A DNA stretch of 64,000 bases from JABCPE02 sp963516675 (GTDB lineage Bacteria; Bacteroidota; Bacteroidia; Flavobacteriales; Weeksellaceae): assembly GCA_963516675.1 (NCBI GenBank), contig CAUQBH010000003.1, forward strand, positions 95,076 through 159,075, written 5' to 3'. Below are positions 51,878-61,127 of this stretch, one piece after another. The position numbers and the translations under genes were made by a program. Numbering within the stretch: the first letter of the stretch is position 1; each line of letters opens with the position of its first letter. The notes beneath the pieces are model-generated. The model did no database searches. It was given only the letters and a program-made list of their open reading frames with translations, and was not told the DNA's origin.

Positions 51878-54800
51878 TTAATTTGACTTCATAGTATCTT
51901 GTTTGATGCTGTCTTTCTTAGTTTCTTGAGTTTCTTTTTTCAATTTTTTCTTTGGTAAAAACCTATTAAATCCATAGGAAAGTACTATACCTCCTCCATA
52001 TGTCTGGTTGGCTCCCGCAGAGCTTCCTAGAACCAGCCCCACATTAGAAGGTTTAGAATATACCCTTCCTAAGAGGCTTCCGTTGTTATTTTTGGACATA
52101 TCATACTCTATGATTCCTTCCCCTGAAAGATAGTTGTTCTGCGTCCTTGTACTTCCTGATAAAGGAACTCCTGTTCCTGCTTTTATGGTAAGCCTTGGCG
52201 AAATGGTGTAGCTCACTTTTGCACTTGCTCTGTCACTGGTATTTAAGCTTTCTGAACCTTTAATGTAGTCTAAATCAACTTGTAAATCACTACTAATAGA
52301 GTTAAACGCTGAGCTCAACTGCTGGAAGAATACATTCACCCCAGAAGCTATTGCCGAAGAAGCATTTGTATTAGACACATTAAAGTTTCCTAACGCCAAA
52401 ATAGATGCAAACTGCAAGACACGCTCCTCTTCCGTAGCCAATTTAGTATTTAGCACTTCACGAACTTGGCTGGACACCTCTGGAGCCTGGATTACAGGTC
52501 GTATATTTGGAGCTGTAAGTCTGTTGGTTATTCTGGTCTGTAGCTCTACATTCACTGGCGGAAGAGACCCTGTATTTAGATACTCTCCCATGTTAGAAAC
52601 TATGGCATCATAGCTGGCTGTAATGTTCAGTTCTGGATTCATGATATCTCCATTCCAGTGCAGATTACTTCCTTTTTTAATGTCAAATTTTTTCTCTAGA
52701 ATAGCCTTTGAAATGTATGTTCCAGACTCTACAGAATAACTTCCTGACATACGCATATTACCAGTCTTATCCATACGGAATCTCATATTTTGGGTATTCC
52801 CCTGAACGCTGATATCTCCTACTTCATCTCCTACCAAAACATTGACTGTAGAGTTTTTGTCAGCCGAAATGTTCAGGTTGATATCCATAGCCAAACCTGT
52901 TCGTTTTTTCTCTGCGACCACTACATTTCCCTCCTTGTTTTCTTTCAAAAATCTTAGCATTTTAAATTCGTCTCCTGAACTCGCCGAAGCACTATTAAGA
53001 GTAAAAATACTATTTTTCAATACATCAGCTGTGGCATCTATTTTCAAAGTCTGATTTTCAAAGCCCACGAAGATATCGCCTTTGGCATAAATCATCCCCC
53101 AGAAAGTATCAAAATCTTTCTGCTCTGTATTTAGAAGCATAAGGTCATCCGCACGAATAAGGAGGTCGGCACCGATATTAGACAAATCCGACAAACTCAA
53201 ACGCCCGATAGAAATCATCCCTTTCGAGTTGGTTCTATGGTCTTTAACACCGACAAGGTTAAAGAGTAAGTTTCCATTAGAAACCGTAACAACTGTATCA
53301 TCAAAGGTATAATCCACCCCTGAAAATTTCAACTTCAGAGCAAAGCCTTTCATCGCGATATCTCCGCCATAATTCAGGTCTTTAGGCGTTCCATCTATCT
53401 TTAGTTCTCCCGTAGCTTTTCCTTTAAAATTAGAAAAGATATCCTTCACAAACGCCTGAACAAAGCCTAAATCAAAATCATGTAATTTAGCCACAAGGTC
53501 TAATTTAGGCGATCTCATGTTGTTATCTATCGTCCCTTCTATAGCCAATTTATCATTCCCAAACCATTCGCCAGATTCTATATTAGCTTTTACATTATAA
53601 ACATTCTCATACTCGCTTGCCTCAGCATTGATGATTAGATTTCCTAAATAGTTGTCACTTAGACTAATATTCTCTATTTTAAGGTCTATCAACGGAGCTA
53701 AAGCTCTCTGGTTCATTTTCACTTTCAAACTACCATTGGCTACCCCTTTCAAGTCTATTTTGCTGTCTTGATGCACTACTGCAAGGATTTTAGAGATGTC
53801 CATATTTTTAACATCTCCTGACAGGTCAAAATCCTTTCCGTTTTTAAAAATTCCATTGACAAGAATTTCACTATCATCAGAATACAATCTCAAATTTTTG
53901 ATTTGAAAATCTTGAGTTTTTTTCCTGTAAACTATGGAATGGTCAAGCTCTGGTGATGTATCCACCATCCATATGAAATTACTCAGTTTAAGTTCTGTAG
54001 GCGAAAATTTCACTACATAATCCCCGTTAGCACTCATAGATTGCTCTATATCAGCTGCATAAGGCGTCCATTGGTTCTTTTTTTCTTTTTCCAATGTCCC
54101 TACTTTTAGACTTGCTAAGATGTTTAGCTTTTGATTATCCTTATTTTGAGCCTTTATGTTAATATCCTTTAATACACTTCCTTGGTATTCAGTCCTTTCC
54201 ACATTGGCTGACCAATAGTCCTCAGGATTAGAGGTATCTATCCTAAGGGCTATATTTCGTGCCATGATACTGTCTCTTTCTACTCCTTCACGAACTTCAT
54301 AGTCTGGATTAACTTTTGCTAAAAGCCTTTCCGCTTCAGAGATTTCCACCTCTTTTTCCATAACATATTTAAAGGAAGGAGCATCCAGATTCAGTTTTAG
54401 ATGGTCAGTATTTCCATCAAAACTTCCTGTAATTTTTGCTCCATCTGCAATAGAAATATTAGGCTCAAAATAGTCTATTAATTTCTGATGAACATCGATA
54501 TCTATCGTAAAACTTTGACCTTTGTAGTATTTTTTTACTTTATTTCCTGCCAAAAGTCTATTTGCTCCCTCTTGTAGCATTCCTCCGATGTCTTCCAGAT
54601 TAAATTTACCCGAAATTTTACCCTTCACAGCATCTGGCATATCCACCTCTATCACTCTATTTCCGCCTTCCATAGCCACTTTCACGGCTCCATTCGGGAT
54701 AGAAACGGGCTTATTTCCACCCAAAACTACATTATTTATCGTTGCATCAAGGTCTAAATCGTTAATATTAGTCATCGAAACTTTCCCCTTCACATCTCCT

Positions 54801-56500
54801 CTAAATGTATTCGTTCCCGAACCCGAAGCCCCAAAATAAGCCAAATTCAGATGGTCTATCTTCGCATCCACATCAGCAGAAAGTCTCGGTTTGCTGAAAT
54901 CTATTTTACCATTTACCACTCCTCTAGCCTGTGCGTCATCGATGCTGATTATCCCCTTAAACTGCTTTTGCGCCAGTTCTCCATCTAGAGAAATATTGTT
55001 CAATGTTTTTCCCATAAGTTCTATTTTTGAAATCTGGGATTTTGTATTTAGAGATAAAGTATTGATATCAAAGCCTTTACCCTGCACATTGACTTTTCCA
55101 GAAACCAGCCCGACCTGCTTATTTTTCGTTAAAATCGTTGTATTTAGGTCTTTCAAAGTCAGATTTCCGCTATATTCGGGCATTTTAGAAGAGTAATTTC
55201 TAAGGACAAAATTATCAATCTGCGCCTGCCCTATTCCTGTAATCAAATTCCCTTTTGCAGCCACTCGGTCTTTATTGAGGTCTGCAAATCCATTATATTT
55301 TATACGCCCAAAATCATCAGCCACACCGCCCATTTTTTTCGCAATGAAAGACGGCAAAGATTCTTTCAGTCCTTTATAAGTGAAGGCTGCAGAAATTTGA
55401 TCACTTTTAATATTGAAATTCCCCTCCATCAGTTTAGCCAACCTGATTTCTGAAGTTTGGATTTCATTATCTTTTACTTTTATTAAAAAGTTTTTAAGGA
55501 CAAAATCATTCAGCGTTCCATCCATCTTCCCAAAAAGCTGATATTTCTGGTAATTATCCCAGTTCTTCACGAAATAGCTGATATCATATCCATGGAGATA
55601 GCTGCCTCTTTTGAGGTTCATGTCCCACACCACTTTGTCATTAAAATCTTTCCAACCTGTCTTTTTATCAAGGTTAAAAACCAAATCACCCTGCAAGAGC
55701 GAATGGTCTGTATGGAAAATCAAATCTTTCAGTTCCAGTTTTTCATTTGTCACTGTAACATCTCCTGAAAGTGCTTCCAGCTTATGTCTTTTGCCCCATC
55801 GTTCCGCGATGAAAGAAAATTTATTGAGCTTCAAAGTGACATTTGGGCCATTTGTTTTTAAATCAGAAACATAGGCATTAAAATTCTCTGCTTTCAGCCA
55901 GTTGCCGTCCTCTCCTAGATTTTGATTGACAATAGAAACTTTCCCTTTAATAATTTCTATTCTGGTTGTAAATTTAGCTGGTGGTTTAGTAGGGTCTTTC
56001 GGAGTGTCAAATTTTTCAATATACTTGGTAAAATTATCCTGCTCCTCGCCTTTATAGGTAATTACTTTTAAATCAGGTTCTTCCAGACTTATTTTTTGGA
56101 ATTTTAAATCTCTGGAATTAAAAGCTATAGCAAACCAGTCCGAATGTGCGGTAAGTTTTTTAGCCTTCAAAAATTCAAAATCATGATGGTCTTTTGCAGA
56201 AACGCCATTGATAATCACATCACCTAAAAAGTTAATCTCTACATTTTCAGCACTGAATGTGGTTTTAAATTCCTTATTTAGAAAACTGATAGCTTCCTTT
56301 GCGAGTTTATCCTTTACCGAAGGAATATTGATAGCTATCAGCAGTGAAACAACCAAAAATATAAAACTAAAAAAGCAGAACAAAAACAGCTTTGCCCACC
56401 ATGAAAGTTTTTTCACTTTTTCCTTTACATTTTTTACCGAGGATTTGTTGTTTTCTTCTCCGATTTCGTTGTTATCTATATTTTTATCTATATTTGCCAT
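51878..56500 (-). CDS. tamB: TamB/DUF490-family translocation and assembly protein
   Basis: A 1540-residue protein with a charged N-terminus, a signal-anchor helix (about 32-55: LFLFCFFSFIFLVVSLLIAI), a very long run of alternating beta-strands expected to form the AsmA/TamB lipid-transport groove, and a C-terminal DUF490 domain with SGEGIIEYD, ITAKAG-like strands and a Lys/Glu tail. TamB-like proteins bridge inner and outer membrane and move phospholipids or aid barrel assembly. I chose Met at 56500 (17th residue of the longer 56548 frame); its start is one base from that of tsaD on the other strand. A possible promoter, minus-strand TATCTTTG at 56701-56708, lies inside tsaD. Confidence 0.85.
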   Translation of the reverse strand: MANIDKNIDNNEIGEENNKSSVKNVKEKVKKLSWWAKLFLFCFFSFIFLVVSLLIAINIPSVKDKLAKEAISFLNKEFKTTFSAENVEINFLGDVIINGVSAKDHHDFEFLKAKKLTAHSDWFAIAFNSRDLKFQKISLEEPDLKVITYKGEEQDNFTKYIEKFDTPKDPTKPPAKFTTRIEIIKGKVSIVNQNLGEDGNWLKAENFNAYVSDLKTNGPNVTLKLNKFSFIAERWGKRHKLEALSGDVTVTNEKLELKDLIFHTDHSLLQGDLVFNLDKKTGWKDFNDKVVWDMNLKRGSYLHGYDISYFVKNWDNYQKYQLFGKMDGTLNDFVLKNFLIKVKDNEIQTSEIRLAKLMEGNFNIKSDQISAAFTYKGLKESLPSFIAKKMGGVADDFGRIKYNGFADLNKDRVAAKGNLITGIGQAQIDNFVLRNYSSKMPEYSGNLTLKDLNTTILTKNKQVGLVSGKVNVQGKGFDINTLSLNTKSQISKIELMGKTLNNISLDGELAQKQFKGIISIDDAQARGVVNGKIDFSKPRLSADVDAKIDHLNLAYFGASGSGTNTFRGDVKGKVSMTNINDLDLDATINNVVLGGNKPVSIPNGAVKVAMEGGNRVIEVDMPDAVKGKISGKFNLEDIGGMLQEGANRLLAGNKVKKYYKGQSFTIDIDVHQKLIDYFEPNISIADGAKITGSFDGNTDHLKLNLDAPSFKYVMEKEVEISEAERLLAKVNPDYEVREGVERDSIMARNIALRIDTSNPEDYWSANVERTEYQGSVLKDINIKAQNKDNQKLNILASLKVGTLEKEKKNQWTPYAADIEQSMSANGDYVVKFSPTELKLSNFIWMVDTSPELDHSIVYRKKTQDFQIKNLRLYSDDSEILVNGIFKNGKDFDLSGDVKNMDISKILAVVHQDSKIDLKGVANGSLKVKMNQRALAPLIDLKIENISLSDNYLGNLIINAEASEYENVYNVKANIESGEWFGNDKLAIEGTIDNNMRSPKLDLVAKLHDFDLGFVQAFVKDIFSNFKGKATGELKIDGTPKDLNYGGDIAMKGFALKLKFSGVDYTFDDTVVTVSNGNLLFNLVGVKDHRTNSKGMISIGRLSLSDLSNIGADLLIRADDLMLLNTEQKDFDTFWGMIYAKGDIFVGFENQTLKIDATADVLKNSIFTLNSASASSGDEFKMLRFLKENKEGNVVVAEKKRTGLAMDINLNISADKNSTVNVLVGDEVGDISVQGNTQNMRFRMDKTGNMRMSGSYSVESGTYISKAILEKKFDIKKGSNLHWNGDIMNPELNITASYDAIVSNMGEYLNTGSLPPVNVELQTRITNRLTAPNIRPVIQAPEVSSQVREVLNTKLATEEERVLQFASILALGNFNVSNTNASSAIASGVNVFFQQLSSAFNSISSDLQVDLDYIKGSESLNTSDRASAKVSYTISPRLTIKAGTGVPLSGSTRTQNNYLSGEGIIEYDMSKNNNGSLLGRVYSKPSNVGLVLGSSAGANQTYGGGIVLSYGFNRFLPKKKLKKETQETKKDSIKQDTMKSN
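56469..56496 (+). promoter_or_regulatory. Promoter of tsaD inside the tamB coding region
   Basis: TTG (56469-56471), 17-nt spacer, TATATTTG (56489-56496), 5 bp before the ATG at 56502. It overlaps tamB codons 2-11. Confidence 0.6.
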
Positions 56501-56501
56501 T

Positions 56502-57518
56502 ATGAATGCACCTATTATTTTAGGGATAGAATCCTCCTGTGATGACACCTCCGCTGCGGTAATTAGGGAACGAAAAATCCTCTCTAATATTGCTAATACG
56601 CAGACTATTCATAATGAATATGGCGGTGTAGTTCCTGAGCTGGCTTCCCGTGCTCATCAGCAGAACATCATCCCTGTAGTTCAAAAATCACTTGCAGAAG
56701 CAAAGATACAACAAAATGAGATTTCTGCAATAGGTTTTACACGAGGACCTGGGCTTTTGGGTTCACTTTTGGTAGGAACTTCCTTTGCGAAGTCTTTGGC
56801 AATGTCCCTAGATGTCCCATTGATAGAGGTCAATCATCTCCAAGCGCATATTTTGGCTCATTTTATAAACGATGCCAATCCCACTCCTCCACAGTTTCCG
56901 TTTCTATGCCTCACAGTAAGCGGCGGACATACGATGATAGTTTTGGTGAGAGATTATTTTGATATGGAAATCATCGGGAAAACCATAGATGACGCAGCTG
57001 GAGAAGCTTTTGATAAAATCGGGAAAATATTCGGGCTGGACTATCCTGCGGGAGCGATTATTGATAAACTCGCCCAAAATGGAAATCCTGATGCTTTCAC
57101 TTTTGGGAAACCTAAATTGGAAGGATATGATTATTCTTTCAGCGGTATTAAAACTTCGGTTTTGTATTTTGTCCAAAAAGAATTACAGAAAAATCCTAAT
57201 TTCATTACAGAAAATCTATCTGACCTGTGTGCTTCTGTTCAGAAAACTATTGTTGATACCTTGATGAACAAGCTACAAAAAGCGGTGAAAGATTTAGGGA
57301 TTAAAGAAGTGGCGATTGCGGGTGGCGTTTCTGCAAATTCAGAATTAAGAAAAGCGATGCAGAACAATGCAGAAAAACAAGACTGGAATATTTTCATCCC
57401 AAAATTCGAATACACTACGGACAACGCCGCTATGATAGCCATGGTAGCACAGCTGAAATATGAACGAGGCGAATTTACTGACCTGAGAACCACAGCTACA
57501 TCTAGATATGATTTCTAA
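56502..57518 (+). CDS. tsaD: tRNA N6-adenosine threonylcarbamoyltransferase subunit
   Basis: A 338-residue ASKHA-fold protein of t6A synthesis. Opening ILGIESSCDDTSAAV and metal ligands His112/His116 in EVNHLQAHILAH are conserved, as are SGGHTMIVLV and GEAFDKIGKIFGL and the C-terminal DNAAMIA. It places the threonylcarbamoyl group on A37 of ANN-decoding tRNAs together with TsaB/E. ATG 56502 is chosen; a longer frame from 56208 reads antisense to tamB and is spurious. Confidence 0.96.
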   Translation: MNAPIILGIESSCDDTSAAVIRERKILSNIANTQTIHNEYGGVVPELASRAHQQNIIPVVQKSLAEAKIQQNEISAIGFTRGPGLLGSLLVGTSFAKSLAMSLDVPLIEVNHLQAHILAHFINDANPTPPQFPFLCLTVSGGHTMIVLVRDYFDMEIIGKTIDDAAGEAFDKIGKIFGLDYPAGAIIDKLAQNGNPDAFTFGKPKLEGYDYSFSGIKTSVLYFVQKELQKNPNFITENLSDLCASVQKTIVDTLMNKLQKAVKDLGIKEVAIAGGVSANSELRKAMQNNAEKQDWNIFIPKFEYTTDNAAMIAMVAQLKYERGEFTDLRTTATSRYDF

Positions 57519-57542
57519 AAAAATATAATTTTATGAAAATAA

Positions 57543-57576
57543 AAAGAGCTTTATTATGAAATAAAGCTCTTTATTT
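57543..57576. terminator. Terminator between tsaD and the Ala/Glu-rich lipoprotein gene
   Basis: A 13-bp stem (AAAGAGCTTTATT / AATAAAGCTCTTT) with a 4-nt loop. Confidence 0.8.
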
Positions 57577-57595
57577 TTTAAACAAAAATGCTAAA

Positions 57596-58030
57596 TTATT
57601 GTGCTTGTGCAGCTGCAGCTACTTCAGTAGCGATTTTTTGAGCCCACTCACCCCATACTTTTGCATCTTCTGGAGTCATTTTTGTCATTTTTTCTTGTGC
57701 AGATTTAGCTAAATCTTGAGCTTTTTGTGCAAGCTCAGCACTTTTAGCAGCATCTTTAGCTTTAGCAGCTTCTAATACTTCTTTGTAGTAAGCAGCGTAC
57801 TCTTCAGCAAATTTTTGAGTTTCTTCGTTGCTGAATTTTGGAACTTCAGACAAAGCACCTGCTACACCTTCTGCAGCTTTTTCTTCTGCAGCTGGTTGTG
57901 CAGCTTCTTGAGCAGTTGAATCTGCTGCTACTTCTTCTGTTGCTGGTTTTTCAGCTGGAGTTTCTTTTTTACCACAAGAAACCATTGATAACATTGCTAC
58001 TGCTCCTAGAGCGAATACTAGTTTTTTCAT
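57596..58030 (-). CDS. Ala/Glu/Lys-rich lipoprotein
   Basis: A 144-residue protein with signal peptide and lipobox MVSC (Cys19). A low-complexity Ala/Glu/Pro stretch (24-58) precedes a helical domain (about 62-138) with heptad-like ALxKAQDLAKSAQEK. Probably a coiled-coil envelope lipoprotein analogous to Lpp-type spacers. No named family. Promoter: minus-strand TACCTTTG at 58077-58084. Confidence 0.75.
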   Translation of the reverse strand: MKKLVFALGAVAMLSMVSCGKKETPAEKPATEEVAADSTAQEAAQPAAEEKAAEGVAGALSEVPKFSNEETQKFAEEYAAYYKEVLEAAKAKDAAKSAELAQKAQDLAKSAQEKMTKMTPEDAKVWGEWAQKIATEVAAAAQAQ

Positions 58031-58076
58031 TTTAAAAACGATTTTTAGTTAAACAATTATTAAATTTTTACTGCGA

Positions 58077-58084
58077 CAAAGGTA
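58077..58084 (-). promoter_or_regulatory. -7 element of the Ala/Glu-rich lipoprotein gene
   Basis: Minus-strand TACCTTTG, 46 bp before the start. Confidence 0.45.
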
Positions 58085-58151
58085 TACTTTTTTTTCGTTT
58101 TAACAAATTTTTTGATATTTTTTTTTATTTTTATTTTCTGTTACAATTTAA

Positions 58152-58159
58152 TATTTTTG
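58152..58159 (+). promoter_or_regulatory. -7 element of rsmE
   Basis: TATTTTTG, 21 bp before ATG 58181; it excludes the longer frame from 58112. Confidence 0.5.
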
Positions 58160-58180
58160 CTTCTAATAACAATAGAAAGC

Positions 58181-58876
58181 ATGAAATTATTCCATGGAGA
58201 AATCACAGAAAACACTGTAATAATACACGAAGAAGAACAACAGCACATCTCCAAAGTTCTAAGAATGAAGGCAGGAGAAGAGATTTTTGTAACTGATGGC
58301 AAAGGAGGCTTAGCCAAAGGGAAACTCTTTTTTGAAGGAAAAAAAATCCTCCTGCAGCCAGATGAAATCCAAACCAATCTGCCCAAATTCCCATTACAGA
58401 CGCATATCGCCATAGCGCCCACTAAAAATATAGACCGAATAGAATTTTTCGTGGAAAAAGCCACAGAACTGGGCGTTTCGGAGATTACTTTTCTTTTGAC
58501 AGAAAAGTCTGAAAGAAAGAATATTAACATAGAAAAAATCCGAAAACAAGCCATTGCTGCCTCCAAACAAAGCCTGAGATTCCACTTCCCTATCGTGAAT
58601 GAACTGACCAAGTTTTCTGATTTCGTGAAAGATATTTCAGCTGAAAACACTTTCGTGGCTCATTGTGACAAAGCTTTTGAGAGAGCAAACCTCAGCCAAA
58701 TCCAGCCCAAAGAAAAAATCACTTTCCTCATTGGCCCTGAAGGAGATTTTAGCCCAAAGGAAATCCAGCTTTTAGCAGAGAAAGGAATAAAAGCCATCGC
58801 CCTCGGACAGCAGAGACTGAGAACCGAAACAGCAGGAATTTTCGTAGCGGCATGGGCGTATAATCAGTATCTTTAA
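58181..58876 (+). CDS. rsmE: 16S rRNA m3U1498 methyltransferase
   Basis: A 231-residue SPOUT-class enzyme with the N-terminal PUA-like domain (HISKVLRMKAGEEIFVTDGKG) and the C-terminal knot LIGPEGDFSPKEIQLL … LGQQRLRTETAG. It methylates U1498 of 16S rRNA. ATG 58181 is chosen; the longer frame includes a hydrophobic stretch from the promoter region. Single unit, followed by the immunity-like array. Confidence 0.95.
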   Translation: MKLFHGEITENTVIIHEEEQQHISKVLRMKAGEEIFVTDGKGGLAKGKLFFEGKKILLQPDEIQTNLPKFPLQTHIAIAPTKNIDRIEFFVEKATELGVSEITFLLTEKSERKNINIEKIRKQAIAASKQSLRFHFPIVNELTKFSDFVKDISAENTFVAHCDKAFERANLSQIQPKEKITFLIGPEGDFSPKEIQLLAEKGIKAIALGQQRLRTETAGIFVAAWAYNQYL

Positions 58877-58917
58877 CGCTAAATCGCAGATTTATTTTAT
58901 TTAAATATAACACAATT

Positions 58918-59601
58918 ATGTATTTTGCAAACAGCTGGCATAAATTTAATTTTGTAATCACTCCTAAGGAATTTGAAATGATATTTAACCGAGAAGATTT
59001 TGAGTTTGTAACCAATAACACTCGGGTAAATATAGACTATTCCCATACTGAAAAGCAAGATATCTTTGAGGCTTATCAGCAATATTATGAAAAAGTGCTT
59101 ACCAGCGGAAAAAAGTATGAACATGAGGCTCTATGGAAAATTGTAAATGCAATGCGACAAGGCATGATTGACCAAACAAAAAAACTCATTTTTGCCGAAG
59201 TGGTGCTTAGTGGCAAGGTATCAGATGAGTATAAATTAGTGCACTGCAAAGAGCCTTTTATGAATATAGACCCTTTTTGTCTTCTCTATAAAAAGGAAAA
59301 AAACTTGCTCTCCACCATTTATCACGAGCCTGAAAATGTTTTTGGATTACAAATAAGTTATCCTAAAACCATCAGTCTTGCAGATAAGAATGATAACCTA
59401 AGAGGCAATTACAGCACCGAAAAGTACCCTATGTATGTCATTTTCAAGGATATCATTAAACAGATTAAGAAAATCAGCCATAAAGCAAAGATGATGAAAG
59501 GAGAGCAATTGCTCAAACCTGATTTTTGGATTTCCGACAAGGCAAAGGAGCAAGTAGGGAAGAACTATTACTTACAGCAAATAGGATTGGTTTTTATTTA
59601 A
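58918..59601 (+). CDS. Hypothetical protein opening the immunity-like array
   Basis: A 227-residue soluble basic protein without signal peptide. N-terminal segment FEMIFNREDFEFVTNNTRVNID, then a charged helical middle and KAKEQVGKNYYLQQIGLVFI at the end. I recognise no family. It is the first of a same-strand array of ten genes and separated from rsmE by 41 bp and from the next gene by 74 bp, so it may form its own unit. Confidence 0.55.
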   Translation: MYFANSWHKFNFVITPKEFEMIFNREDFEFVTNNTRVNIDYSHTEKQDIFEAYQQYYEKVLTSGKKYEHEALWKIVNAMRQGMIDQTKKLIFAEVVLSGKVSDEYKLVHCKEPFMNIDPFCLLYKKEKNLLSTIYHEPENVFGLQISYPKTISLADKNDNLRGNYSTEKYPMYVIFKDIIKQIKKISHKAKMMKGEQLLKPDFWISDKAKEQVGKNYYLQQIGLVFI

Positions 59602-59675
59602 TTTTAATAATACAATTTGAGTATAATTAAAAACTTGTCTTTGAAAGTGAGCATAGTATAATGAAAAAATAACTT

Positions 59676-60158
59676 ATGAAAAACCTTACTTTTGAAAAAT
59701 ATGGACTGAGTCCTGAGAAAGTGGAACAGCTCAGAGCGTATAAGATTTTGCCGGATAAACAAACCCTAAAAAACCTCATCAAAGCCTACGAAACGGACAA
59801 GGCGGAAGAAACAGAAATTGCTGATTTTCAGAGAGAGCTGAGCCAGCCTATCGATGAGGAATATATTCGTTTTCTGTTGGAGCACAACGGAGGCATTCCT
59901 TCTAAAAACAGGGTGAAAGGCAGTAAGGTGGTAATAGACCGCTTTTTGGCTTTTCGGTCGGCTTATAAGTTTCATTCGCTGATAGACTTGTATACTGACT
60001 TTCAGAAACAGGGAATACCGATTGCGTGCACTCCTGCGGGCGATACGCTTCTATTAGCAGAAGACCAGCAGATTTATCTTTTTAATCACAATATACAAGA
60101 CATAGAGCCCTCTCCTATTGCGACTGATTTTACGGATTTATTGGCGAGGCTTTATTGA
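59676..60158 (+). CDS. SMI1/KNR4 (SUKH) family protein
   Basis: A 160-residue protein with SUKH hallmarks: IDEEYIRFLLEHNGGIPSKNR (about 65-85) and IPIACTPAGDTLLLAEDQQIYLFNHN (about 111-136). SUKH proteins are the commonest immunity proteins of polymorphic toxin systems and neutralise nuclease or deaminase toxins. Second gene of the array, followed by a 17-bp gap. Confidence 0.8.
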   Translation: MKNLTFEKYGLSPEKVEQLRAYKILPDKQTLKNLIKAYETDKAEETEIADFQRELSQPIDEEYIRFLLEHNGGIPSKNRVKGSKVVIDRFLAFRSAYKFHSLIDLYTDFQKQGIPIACTPAGDTLLLAEDQQIYLFNHNIQDIEPSPIATDFTDLLARLY

Positions 60159-60175
60159 TTTTAAAATAAAATAAT

Positions 60176-60547
60176 ATGAATATTACTCAAGAACTTAAAA
60201 TAGAAATTTATCACGCTCTTGTGGACTTTTTAGAAGCCTACAAAACCAAAAACACCCAAGTTTTAGCTGAGAAATTTGGTATTTCGGGTGAGTTTTTGGA
60301 GGAAATCTACGAAATGCTGGATTTTGTAGAGGACAAAAGTACTTTGCGTCTTTTTCCTGTGGAAAAGATGGACAAAGAAGAAGGCGGAGGAGTAAATTTG
60401 GAAGTTTATAACTATAATAATGACGATACTGCTGTGGGAGTAGAAGCCCATTTGTGGGACAATCAGGAATATTTTGCCATTATCAAAGGATGTTACAACC
60501 TTGGCGAGCAATTCCCTAAATTTGTTTTTCATTATTTTGAGTCTTAA
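60176..60547 (+). CDS. Hypothetical protein, immunity-like
   Basis: A 123-residue acidic protein with a helical N-terminus (IEIYHALVDFLEAYKTKN) and a beta C-terminus (GVEAHLWDNQEYFAIIKGCYNLGEQFPKFVFHYFES). The pattern is like small immunity proteins of the DUF7668 kind; the name is uncertain. Ends 10 bp before the next gene. Confidence 0.5.
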   Translation: MNITQELKIEIYHALVDFLEAYKTKNTQVLAEKFGISGEFLEEIYEMLDFVEDKSTLRLFPVEKMDKEEGGGVNLEVYNYNNDDTAVGVEAHLWDNQEYFAIIKGCYNLGEQFPKFVFHYFES

Positions 60548-60557
60548 ATATTAAAAA

Positions 60558-61127
60558 ATGACTGTAAAAATCTTTTGGCAGCTTATCGAAAAAGCAAGAA
60601 ACACCGCAGGGACAAATGATAATGCCTTTGCTTCCGCCTTACAAACAGAACTGGAAGCCTTATTGAAAGAGGATTTGATCTTGTTTCAGTTTATTTATGA
60701 ATGGTACGAAATTACGATTATCAAACAGCCCTCTCACCTGATGTGGTCGGCATTGGTACTGATTAACGGAGGCTATTACACTGATACTTACAGCTTTGCA
60801 GGTTATCTGATTACCCACGGGCGTGAGGCTTACGAAAAAACGCTTGCAAATCCAGATTTTTTGGCTACATTAGAGCCTAAAAAAGATAAATGTAACTATA
60901 AGGAAGTGAGGCGACTGGCACAGAAAATCTATATGGAACGCACCAAAACGAAAATTCGTGCCTTTGAGAAGATTTATTTAGCCGTGTGGAGCGAAGATGT
61001 GCAGGATGAGATAACCCAGTCGCTGACCATCAATCCTGAAAAAAGAAACCGAGACTGGACATTGGATGAGTTAAAGGAACTATTTCCTCTGCTTGCTCAA
61101 GTTCTATCTAAACAAGGCAAAAAATGA
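60558..61127 (+). CDS. DUF4240 domain protein
   Basis: A 189-residue protein whose first 115 residues carry the DUF4240 pattern: FWQLIEKAR, ELEALLKEDLILFQFIYEW, MWSALVLINGGYYTDTYSFAGYLITHGREAYEKTLANPDFLA. DUF4240 often appears in immunity loci and next to SUKH or WG-repeat genes. The C-terminal 70 residues are helical and not recognised. Overlaps the next gene by 4 bases. Confidence 0.8.
   Translation: MTVKIFWQLIEKARNTAGTNDNAFASALQTELEALLKEDLILFQFIYEWYEITIIKQPSHLMWSALVLINGGYYTDTYSFAGYLITHGREAYEKTLANPDFLATLEPKKDKCNYKEVRRLAQKIYMERTKTKIRAFEKIYLAVWSEDVQDEITQSLTINPEKRNRDWTLDELKELFPLLAQVLSKQGKK

Noticed and set aside
56208..56501. N-terminal extension of TsaD
   Set aside because: It reads antisense to tamB and lies upstream of the tsaD promoter; the canonical start ILGIESSCDDT is at ATG 56502.
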